From RGIG3102 sp964525015 (GTDB lineage: Bacteria; Bacillota; Clostridia; Oscillospirales; Ruminococcaceae), in the NCBI GenBank assembly GCA_964525015.1, contig CAZGFY010000043.1, positions 1 through 10,795 on the forward strand: a stretch of DNA of 10,795 nucleotides. Direction: 5' to 3'. Position 1 is the stretch's first letter. Every line of letters begins with the position of its first letter. Made by a program: the position numbers and the translations under genes. Below are positions 1 through 5,480 of the stretch, piece after piece. The notes below the pieces were generated by a model that searched no databases, had not been told where the DNA came from, and saw only the letters and a list, made by a program, of their open reading frames with translations.

Positions 1-54
1 ATTTATTTTAAATTATATCGGTCGATTAATTTTTGATATTTTTATAAGAGTAGG

Positions 55-1248
55 TTATATAGAATTCTTTTCTTTATACATAAAGCTATAAACAAAAAAT
101 GCTATAAATGTCATACCAACAGGGATAAACATTGCCTCATTATAATATCCAATATCCCCCAAAGAGGCAACAACAGCGTTTAAACTCATACTTCCTATCA
201 TTGAAAAAGTGCCGGTTATGGCTGTTATAGTCGCTGAAAATTTAGGATATTCTTTACAAGCTAGAATTATATTAGCTGTAAAAGTTGCACCACTTATAAC
301 ACCAAAAATGAATATTCCAACCAGCCATACAATATAGCCTTGAATTAAGAGCATACCAGTTAGTAAAATAGTAGTCAAAAGGCTTGCCCACTTTAGGTAT
401 GAATTTGCAGTGAAAAATCGAGGGGATAGTATCCCAAGTAAAGTACGGCTGATTATCATGCCAAAAGAAGTTGCAGTAAGAAGAATAGTTGTGATTTCAA
501 CGGTGTAAAATTCTCCGTCGTATAGCCCAAGATAGGTTGGCAGCCAAAGCATAAAAAATGTTGTGCTTGCTAGAAGAAAATTACCAAGACAAAGAGCGTG
601 GACATTTTTGTTTTTAATTATTTCTTTATATGGAATTTGAAGTTTTTCTTTTTTTAGATTAATCTCTGTTTTATTCTCTGGATTGCCCGAAGTTTTAGTT
701 ATAATTAAAAATAGTAGCCCAGTTGCAAAAATAGTTATGCCAAGAGAGATATAAGAAAGCTGCCAAGAATAAAATTCAATACAGCTAGCTGCAAATATTG
801 GACCAATTAAACTTCCTACTGCAAACAGCGTGTGAAGTATTGCGATGTATTTTGAGCGTCCGTCACCATATAAATCCGATACATAAACTGTGCATAAATT
901 ATTCACAAGCCCACCGAAAACGCCCATACAAACCCTTAGAGCTAAAAGAATATAGTAGCTAGGTGCATTACCAACTAAAAATAGGGTTAGGCCATAGCAA
1001 ATAGCAGAAAGCGTTAGTAATTTACCCTTATCTAATTTATCAGCAACAAATAGCATAAATATCATTATTCCAGCTTGGCTAAAATCATTTATAATATTTA
1101 AAGTAGACACTTCGAGTAAGCTTATATTAAAAAAGTTTACTAGCTGTGGCATAATAGTGCCGTACATATTTACAGATATTGAAAATGTGCCCATAAATAC
1201 ACAGGCAAATATTGTGGCAGTTAAAAGTTTGTTTTTATTAAAAGTCAT
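55..1248 (-). CDS. MFS (major facilitator superfamily) permease
   Basis: A 397-residue, highly hydrophobic protein with about 12 predicted membrane segments in two halves, the usual size for a 12-TM MFS carrier. A charged central loop near residues 188-210 separates the halves. After the second helix the loop ADKLDKGK (about residues 69-76) resembles the MFS motif A (G-x-L-aD-r-x-G-r-k) with its leading Gly replaced. An acidic/basic loop SDLYGDGRSKY follows the fourth helix, and a GxxxGP motif (VGSLIGP) lies in helix 5, as in many drug/organic-solute exporters. The start is supported by GAGG eight bases upstream of the ATG. The gene is probably monocistronic: it has its own promoter at about 1282-1287 and lies behind a terminator. 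Substrate cannot be told from sequence; efflux or nutrient uptake are both possible. The class is secure, the substrate unknown. Confidence 0.9.
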   Translation of the reverse strand: MTFNKNKLLTATIFACVFMGTFSISVNMYGTIMPQLVNFFNISLLEVSTLNIINDFSQAGIMIFMLFVADKLDKGKLLTLSAICYGLTLFLVGNAPSYYILLALRVCMGVFGGLVNNLCTVYVSDLYGDGRSKYIAILHTLFAVGSLIGPIFAASCIEFYSWQLSYISLGITIFATGLLFLIITKTSGNPENKTEINLKKEKLQIPYKEIIKNKNVHALCLGNFLLASTTFFMLWLPTYLGLYDGEFYTVEITTILLTATSFGMIISRTLLGILSPRFFTANSYLKWASLLTTILLTGMLLIQGYIVWLVGIFIFGVISGATFTANIILACKEYPKFSATITAITGTFSMIGSMSLNAVVASLGDIGYYNEAMFIPVGMTFIAFFVYSFMYKEKNSI

Positions 1249-1281
1249 TAAATTTTCCTCGTTTTAAAATAGTGCCTTAAC

Positions 1282-1287
1282 ATTATA
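1282..1287 (-). promoter_or_regulatory. Extended -10 promoter of the MFS gene
   Basis: On the minus strand TGGTATAAT is a perfect extended -10 (TGnTATAAT). Upstream, T-rich hexamers such as TTTTGT at 17-bp spacing are a poor -35, as is common for extended -10 promoters. The distance to the ATG at 1248 is about 33 bases. The promoter lies immediately after the palindromic terminator of the preceding gene, so MFS transcription looks independent. Confidence 0.6.
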
Positions 1288-1306
1288 CCATAGTAACTAG
1301 CAAAAC

Positions 1307-1338
1307 AAAACTACAAGTTTTTAAAAACTTGTAGTTTT
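1307..1338. terminator. Perfect 32-bp palindrome, intrinsic terminator (bidirectional-capable)
   Basis: Bases 1307-1322 are exactly complementary to 1323-1338 (arms containing CTACAAG / CTTGTAG with A/T-rich centre). A T-run follows on the plus strand (to 1341), and TTTTGTTTTG follows on the minus strand. It lies 20 bases past the stop of the surface-protein gene and before the MFS promoter, so the expected role is to end the minus-strand surface-protein transcript. Confidence 0.85.
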
Positions 1339-1357
1339 TTTATGTACAGATATAAAT

Positions 1358-2725
1358 TTAGTTTTTCTTTTTCTTTTTATTAAAAATCACATATCCAAAA
1401 ACAGATAGGATAGCAATAATAATTAAGGCAATTACTTCATAATGAAAAGAAGATGTATCAGCTTGATTTTCAATTGAAGCTAAAGCAAAACTTAAATTTT
1501 CGTTTGGCAGAGTTTCGCTAGAATAAGTGTAAGTAAAGTCGCCTGATTTAGTGAAATCTAAACTTGAATTAATTATATAAGGCGTTTCCTCGTTTGTTAT
1601 AATAGAAATATTTAAGTCGCTAAAATTTTTCCAGTGAATTGCAGGCTCTAAAAGATAGGTGACAGGGTATACTGCTTTATTAAAATTAAAATTATCGTAG
1701 CCAGCATTTGCAATATACTTAATAATCATATTTTGAGTTGAGTTGCCATTAAATTCAACATCATATGATATCACAGCTAAGGTGTCATTTAATAAAACAA
1801 TAGGTAAATCATGAATAGGAACTAATTGAGTTTCGGCAAAATCTAGGCTAGTAAATAATGAGCTATCTAAAATATTATAAAACTCTGGATGTTCTTCGCT
1901 GGAAAAATTATATAAATTTAAAGCTATATCATACACTTCTTTTATATCCATATCTTTATTTTCTAGTGTGTAGTTAAAATTATCTAAAGTGGTGTATTCA
2001 TCATTAGTATCTCTTTTTATTTGAGCTACTATATCTATAATTTCTATATCACCATACACATAAAATTTAATTTGATTTTTATCTCCACTGTCAATTCTAG
2101 AAGAAAAACTATCATAATCTTCATACCCAGAATAACTATTTACACTATAATCAGTAATAATTCGCCCACCTGCACCCAAAGAATAAAGCACTTCAACATC
2201 AAGAACTTCCTTATTTATAGGCTGAGTAAATGATAGGGTGTATTCGGTGATTGTTTTTTGGATAGGCTGATTAGCTAGGTTTAAAGAGTTTAAGATATTT
2301 GCCACATTTAAATGCTCGCTATTATCATCCGTATAGTCTACATCAAAATCAGTAAAGGTTAATTTGTAATCAATATAATTTCCATCAACTGTGATAATGG
2401 GGCTAAAATCATTGTCTATAAAAGTACGGGGATTTACGATAAAAGGAAACACCATACTTGTGCTAACGCTTTCCTTTTGGGTGTTTTGCATTAGATAATC
2501 AGCCGTTATAACGCCGGTAAGGTTATTAGAAAGTGTATTAGGATTTGAAAAATCAAAGGTTAGGTATTCGCTTAAAACTTGGATATTAGAGTTTCCATCA
2601 AGCGAATACACTTCGATATTATCAATTGGCTGAGTGTAAACTGGGGCAGAATTTGCAAAAACTGAAACATTCAATATAGAAACTAAAACACAAAACGATA
2701 ATAATAAACTGAATAGTTTTTTCAT
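1358..2725 (-). CDS. Secreted, membrane-anchored surface protein of unknown function
   Basis: A 455-residue protein I do not recognise as a named family. The N-terminus (MKKLFSLLLSFCVLVSILNVSVFA) is a clear Sec signal peptide with predicted cleavage after VFA near residue 24. The Cys at position 12 is inside the hydrophobic core and is not a lipobox. Residues of about 25-425 are hydrophilic, rich in Asn, Asp, Ser, Thr and Tyr, and look beta-rich and extracellular. The C-terminus has one membrane helix (about 431-448) followed by a KKKKKN tail, i.e. a type I membrane anchor without an LPXTG sortase signal. The start is firm: AGGAGG lies eight bases before the ATG. The gene has its own promoter and terminator and is therefore monocistronic. 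The segment around residues 335-385 (DNFNFNKAVYP... and AIHWKNFSDLNISI) loosely resembles secreted clostridial proteins of unknown function. That resemblance is recalled, not searched. Confidence 0.85.
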   Translation of the reverse strand: MKKLFSLLLSFCVLVSILNVSVFANSAPVYTQPIDNIEVYSLDGNSNIQVLSEYLTFDFSNPNTLSNNLTGVITADYLMQNTQKESVSTSMVFPFIVNPRTFIDNDFSPIITVDGNYIDYKLTFTDFDVDYTDDNSEHLNVANILNSLNLANQPIQKTITEYTLSFTQPINKEVLDVEVLYSLGAGGRIITDYSVNSYSGYEDYDSFSSRIDSGDKNQIKFYVYGDIEIIDIVAQIKRDTNDEYTTLDNFNYTLENKDMDIKEVYDIALNLYNFSSEEHPEFYNILDSSLFTSLDFAETQLVPIHDLPIVLLNDTLAVISYDVEFNGNSTQNMIIKYIANAGYDNFNFNKAVYPVTYLLEPAIHWKNFSDLNISIITNEETPYIINSSLDFTKSGDFTYTYSSETLPNENLSFALASIENQADTSSFHYEVIALIIIAILSVFGYVIFNKKKKKN

Positions 2726-2761
2726 AATAAAAACCTCCTAATGTTATATATATATAATTAT

Positions 2762-2789
2762 ATTGTAGCACAAAAAAGATTTAGTTCAA
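2762..2789 (-). promoter_or_regulatory. Promoter of the surface-protein gene
   Basis: On the minus strand TTGAAC (2784-2789) is separated by 16 bp from TACAAT (2762-2767). The -10 is preceded by TG at the extended position (TGCTACAAT). Transcription should begin near 2755, about 30 bases upstream of the ATG at 2725, with AGGAGG in between. Confidence 0.65.
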
Positions 2790-2790
2790 G

Positions 2791-2819
2791 TTTACAAATA
2801 TTAATAAATGATATATAAT
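2791..2819 (+). promoter_or_regulatory. Promoter of the GNAT-DUF1877-YdcZ-VOC operon
   Basis: TTTACA (2791-2796), a 17-bp spacer and TATAAT (2814-2819) form a near-consensus sigma-A promoter. Its -35 is one base from the -35 of the divergent surface-protein promoter. The predicted start of transcription near 2826 lies downstream of the most upstream in-frame ATG (2822), which argues for the internal start at 2861. Confidence 0.75.
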
Positions 2820-2860
2820 ATATGTATATAAGTATTATGTATAGAAAGGTTTATGTAATT

Positions 2861-3385
2861 ATGGAGCTTAAAGATGGTAGAAGATTAGTTGTTTCTATGG
2901 CAAAAGTTAGTGATGCAAAAGAACTTATTGAGTATATGAATAGAGTTGTGTCTGAAAGTGATAATCTTTCAATGGGGCATGGCGAATTCAATGTGAGCTT
3001 AAAAGATGAAGAGGAGCTTATTAAAAAATATGATATGTCGCAAAATTCAGTGATAATTATAGGGCGAATAAATAATCAAATAGCATCTGTTTTAATGCTT
3101 TCGGGCTCTAATAAAAAGCGTTTTATACATAAAGTGGTGCTAGGGATAAGCGTTAGTCGCGAATATTGGAATATTGGAGTTGCAAAAAGTATGATGGAAA
3201 AAGCAATCGACTTTGCAAAAGATAATATTTACATCGAGCAAATATACCTTGAAGTTAGAAATGATAATGATATTGCAATAAATTTATATAAAAACTTGGG
3301 GTTTGAAAGTTATGGAGTTCATAAAAAAGCTATTAAAATAGATAATGAATATTACGATGTTGAATTAATGAGTTTAGAATTATAA
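2861..3385 (+). CDS. GNAT family N-acetyltransferase
   Basis: A 174-residue protein of normal GNAT length. The acetyl-CoA region (motif A) is seen in VLGISVSREYWNIGVAKSMM followed by a helix. The pyrophosphate loop is WNIGVA rather than the usual R-G-x-G-x-G/A. Motif B is typical: LEVRNDNDIAINLYKNLGFE, with the NLGF signature near the C-terminus. Such enzymes transfer acetyl from acetyl-CoA to an amine of a small molecule or protein; the substrate cannot be read here. I chose ATG 2861: AGAAAGG lies about 11 bases upstream and the predicted transcript starts near 2826. The upstream in-frame ATGs at 2822 and 2837 lack an SD, and the first is outside the transcript. It is the first gene of an apparent four-gene operon; the next gene begins 21 bases downstream. 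Confidence 0.88.
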   Translation: MELKDGRRLVVSMAKVSDAKELIEYMNRVVSESDNLSMGHGEFNVSLKDEEELIKKYDMSQNSVIIIGRINNQIASVLMLSGSNKKRFIHKVVLGISVSREYWNIGVAKSMMEKAIDFAKDNIYIEQIYLEVRNDNDIAINLYKNLGFESYGVHKKAIKIDNEYYDVELMSLEL

Positions 3386-3406
3386 ACTAAGGAGCAATAC
3401 AAATTT

Positions 3407-3916
3407 ATGAATATTAAAGCGATATATCTAATGCAAACGCAAAAGGAAATCGATGAATTTTCAAAATTTTTAGAAAATGATATAAAAAAGGAATTTTCGC
3501 TTAAAATTTTAGAAAATGAAAATGTTTTGGATATAGATGTTTACTGGGATGCATTACACTTTGTTTTAACAGGCAGTAGCCTTTTACAGCCAGTGTTTGA
3601 TAATCCTTTAAGTGAAATGCTTTCTGGCACATATCCTTTTTATGAAGAGAGCGAGGATTATATAGCATATATTCACTCAAAAGATATTCAAAATATAGTC
3701 AATGAGATAAATAAAGTTAATATCTATGAAAAAACACTACATTTAACATTTAAAATTTTGACTAATGAAAACTTATATCCAGAACATTATTCTGAGTATA
3801 AAGAAGAGCATGATAGAATTTTAAGAGAAGAAATAAGAGAAAATTTCAATAAAATGAAAATTTATTTTAATACAGCTTTAAAAGAGAATAAAGGAATAAT
3901 TCTTGGATTGATATAA
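3407..3916 (+). CDS. DUF1877 (YfbM-like) family protein
   Basis: A 169-residue soluble protein without signal peptide or membrane segment. The segment VLDIDVYWDALHFVLTGSS (about residues 40-58) followed by DNPLSEMLSG matches the hallmark of the DUF1877 family as I recall it from E. coli YfbM (LDID-x-x-WD-x-LHF-x-LTG ... DPLS). The rest, with a YP-containing segment and C-terminal helices, fits the same fold, and the length is typical. Biochemical function is not known for the family. The gene follows the acetyltransferase by 21 bases with AAGGAG 12 bases before its ATG. Its TAA stop directly abuts the next reading frame, so co-transcription is likely. Confidence 0.85.
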   Translation: MNIKAIYLMQTQKEIDEFSKFLENDIKKEFSLKILENENVLDIDVYWDALHFVLTGSSLLQPVFDNPLSEMLSGTYPFYEESEDYIAYIHSKDIQNIVNEINKVNIYEKTLHLTFKILTNENLYPEHYSEYKEEHDRILREEIRENFNKMKIYFNTALKENKGIILGLI

Positions 3917-4798
3917 TTGGAGGAAAGAAAAATTTATTATTTAGTAGCACTACTTATTGGGGTATTTATCTCAGTTATGATAGCTGTTAATGGCGAATTA
4001 TCAGCAGTAACAGGGGTATATACATCATCAGTGATTATTCATATAATCGGACTTATCGTTATGACTGGTGTTTTGATTATAAAAAAATCAAATCCTTTTC
4101 GAGATTTTAAGCCATGGTATTTATATTTAGGTGGCGTATTTGGGGTTCTTGCTACTGCTGGAAACAATTATGCATTTTCATATCTTGGCGTTTCATCAAT
4201 TTTGGCACTCGGGCTTCTTGGGCAAACTATAATGGGATTATTAATTGATAATTTTGGGCTTTTTGGAATGAAAAGCTATAAAATAAAGCCGATTAGATTA
4301 ATAGGGATAACGATAATGCTGCTTGGTTCGGTGTTTATGATTAGAAATGCAGATAATATTATAGCGATGACGCTATCGTTTTTAGTTGGTGCAGCACTGG
4401 TTTTACAAAGGGTGGTTAATAGCAATTTATCACAAAAAACTAATGTAGCAATAAGCACAGCATACACATATATAGTTGGGCTTATTGGCTCGGTTATATG
4501 CTTACTTGTTTTAGGGCAAGGGGAAATGATTTTTACAGAATTTATATTTCCAAGCAGTCCAATATTATACATTGGTGGAATTATCGGAACGCTTACAGTG
4601 TTTTTATCTATTATATGTGTTGGAAAAGTTCCAGCGTATAGTTTATCAGTGATAATTTTTATAGGACAGGTTTTCTCTGGATTAATATTAGATAAGTTTT
4701 TGTTTGGAGAGATTGCTAATGTAACCTTGATTGGTGGAGTGATTATAACATTTGGGCTTTGCATTGATATGTATATAAGTAAGTTTAAGGAAGGGTAA
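3917..4798 (+). CDS. YdcZ/DUF606 family membrane protein (DMT-like), non-ATG start
   Basis: A 293-residue integral membrane protein with about 10 hydrophobic segments in two similar halves (roughly 1-140 and 150-293). Each half begins with an LVxLLIG / LSFLVGAAL type helix followed by a polar N-x-x-L-S turn (VNGELSAVTG, VNSNLSQKTN). This is the duplicated DUF606 (YdcZ) architecture, related to drug/metabolite transporters; substrate is unknown. The start is unusual. Using TTG at 3917, right after the upstream stop, leaves no SD at normal distance. A perfect GGAGG at 3919-3923 instead points to an in-frame ATT at 3932, giving a protein beginning (I/M)YYLVALLIGV, which suits the family. The first in-frame ATG, in VMIAVNG, would cut the first helix. 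The downstream VOC gene follows by 4 bases. Family is confident; the exact start is not. Confidence 0.85.
   Translation: MEERKIYYLVALLIGVFISVMIAVNGELSAVTGVYTSSVIIHIIGLIVMTGVLIIKKSNPFRDFKPWYLYLGGVFGVLATAGNNYAFSYLGVSSILALGLLGQTIMGLLIDNFGLFGMKSYKIKPIRLIGITIMLLGSVFMIRNADNIIAMTLSFLVGAALVLQRVVNSNLSQKTNVAISTAYTYIVGLIGSVICLLVLGQGEMIFTEFIFPSSPILYIGGIIGTLTVFLSIICVGKVPAYSLSVIIFIGQVFSGLILDKFLFGEIANVTLIGGVIITFGLCIDMYISKFKEG
3919..3934 (+). promoter_or_regulatory. Perfect SD GGAGG followed by ATT codon
   Basis: GGAGG (3919-3923) lies eight bases before an in-frame ATT (3932-3934), the ideal SD-to-start distance, but there is no ATG/GTG/TTG at that place. Either the rare ATT start is used, the TTG at 3917 is used by reinitiation after the adjacent stop, or an ancestral ATG has mutated to ATT. 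Confidence 0.6.
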
Positions 4799-4802
4799 GA
4801 GA

Positions 4803-5186
4803 ATGAAAATTGAGCATATTGCACTCTATGTATCTGATTTAGAGATAACAAAAAATTTTTATGAAAAATATTTTGGTGCAAAAAGTAATAATGGTTACCA
4901 CAATGAAAACACAGGATTTAAGTCTTATTTTTTATCATTTGAAACAGGAGCAAGACTCGAAATTATGAACTTATCAGAGCTTGAGAAAAAAAGTGAAAAT
5001 AATAAAAGAGCGGGGTTTATTCACTTAGCATTTAGTGTAGGTAGTCAGGAAAAAGTAAGAAATCTTACTTATGCTATTAAAAAGGATGGTTTTGAAGTTT
5101 TAAGCAATCCACGAACTACAGGCGATGGGTATTATGAAAGTTGCGTTGTAGACCCTGAGGGTAATTTAATTGAAATAACAGTATAA
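4803..5186 (+). CDS. VOC family protein (glyoxalase / bleomycin-resistance fold)
   Basis: A 127-residue single VOC unit pair (two beta-alpha-beta-beta-beta modules). The four positions that bind the divalent metal in glyoxalase I are all present: His5 (IEHIAL), Glu53 (ARLEIM), His74 (FIHLAF) and Glu124 (NLIEITV). The C-terminal DPEGNLIE is the classic VOC ending. Members include lactoylglutathione lyase-like enzymes, thiol transferases acting on antibiotics, and dioxygenases; sequence alone does not choose between them. It is the last gene of the operon, starting 4 bases after the YdcZ-like gene, with AAGGAAGGG upstream of the ATG as SD. No clear terminator follows before the ABC-F promoter. 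Confidence 0.88.
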   Translation: MKIEHIALYVSDLEITKNFYEKYFGAKSNNGYHNENTGFKSYFLSFETGARLEIMNLSELEKKSENNKRAGFIHLAFSVGSQEKVRNLTYAIKKDGFEVLSNPRTTGDGYYESCVVDPEGNLIEITV

Positions 5187-5223
5187 AAAATTAAATTAGG
5201 TTTGTAGTTAAAAAGGTTTATTA

Positions 5224-5252
5224 TTGATAAGATAGCAAAAATGTGATACAAT
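5224..5252 (+). promoter_or_regulatory. Promoter of the ABC-F attenuator leader
   Basis: TTGATA (5224-5229), 17-bp spacer, TACAAT (5247-5252), with TGA just before the -10 (extended TGn element). Transcription should begin near 5259, giving a leader of about 220 nt before the ABC-F start codon. Confidence 0.8.
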
Positions 5253-5284
5253 AAGAGCATGATTTGAAAGATTGGAGTCTAATA

Positions 5285-5305
5285 ATGATTAAATTTTCTT
5301 GCTAA
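5285..5305 (+). CDS. Leader peptide MIKFSC (regulatory uORF)
   Basis: A six-codon reading frame (ATG ATT AAA TTT TCT TGC TAA) with a good SD, GGAG at 5274-5277, seven bases upstream. It lies about 26 nt into the predicted transcript. Its codons 4-6 (5294-5302) are complementary over nine pairs (one G-U) to 5366-5374, the same segment that can form the antiterminator. The peptide itself need not have any activity. Its translation, or stalling of a drug-bound ribosome on it, would decide which RNA structure forms. Short uORFs with this role are known in front of other ABC-F antibiotic-resistance genes, such as Listeria lmo0919. That this frame is translated is inferred. Confidence 0.65.
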   Translation: MIKFSC

Positions 5306-5339
5306 ATTATTAGGTATAACATAAATTTTAGTGGTGAGT

Positions 5340-5405
5340 ATGCCACTTTGTTTTGTTGTGCTTATGCAAGAAGAATCATTTTTCGATTTCAAAAATTTAG
5401 TATAA
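5340..5405 (+). CDS. Possible second leader ORF, 21 codons
   Basis: ATG 5340 opens a frame encoding MPLCFVVLMQEESFFDFKNL plus V, ending TAA 5403-5405. The SD is weak (GGTGA, very close to the ATG). The start codon sits in the loop of a small hairpin, AGTGG 5330-5334 with CCACT 5343-5347. The frame covers the antiterminator strand (5365-5377), so ribosomes here would influence the switch. It may equally be a chance frame. Confidence 0.3.
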   Translation: MPLCFVVLMQEESFFDFKNLV

Positions 5406-5451
5406 GCGTGCTTTGCTATATTTTATGGATTGTAAGAGATTATTTCTTGCA
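5365..5451 (+). promoter_or_regulatory. Antiterminator pairing (5365-5377 with 5438-5451)
   Basis: Bases 5365-5377 (TGCAAGAAGAATC) can pair with 5438-5451 over 13 base pairs with one G-U and a single bulged A at 5442. This would consume the loop and inner 3' arm of the downstream terminator. The same segment, 5366-5374, can instead pair with 5294-5302 in the leader peptide frame. The octamer TTTCTTGC occurs at both 5295-5302 and 5443-5450, so the two sites compete for one partner: an anti-antiterminator / antiterminator / terminator set. Confidence 0.65.
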
Positions 5452-5462
5452 ATCCATTTTTT
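5425..5462 (+). terminator. Attenuator terminator in the ABC-F leader
   Basis: ATGGATTGTAAGA (5425-5437) pairs with 5445-5457 in a 13-bp stem with one G-U pair and a 7-base loop, followed by a run of six T (5457-5462). It ends 18 bases before the ABC-F ATG and just before the SD. A strong intrinsic terminator between a promoter and its own gene is the signature of transcription attenuation. Confidence 0.85.
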
Positions 5463-5480
5463 ATAGAAGGAGAATAACAA

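Noticed and set aside
1..54. Terminator downstream of the MFS gene
   Set aside because: T-rich tracts are present but no convincing stem can be drawn in the 54 bases available.
2021..2233. Plus-strand frame inside the surface-protein gene
   Set aside because: Low-complexity Ile/Thr-rich translation with no SD, opposite a gene with signal peptide, anchor, promoter and terminator.
2822..2860. Extended N-terminus for the acetyltransferase (ATG 2822 or 2837)
   Set aside because: The first lies before the predicted transcription start and neither has an SD. ATG 2861 has both.
4276..4881. Long antisense frame opposite the YdcZ-like gene
   Set aside because: Its composition follows from the hydrophobic sense gene. 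It has no SD, and the sense frame has clear family motifs and operon spacing.
5259..5480. Metabolite riboswitch in the ABC-F leader
   Set aside because: No known aptamer core is visible. The uORF and duplicated octamer explain the leader as translation-coupled attenuation.
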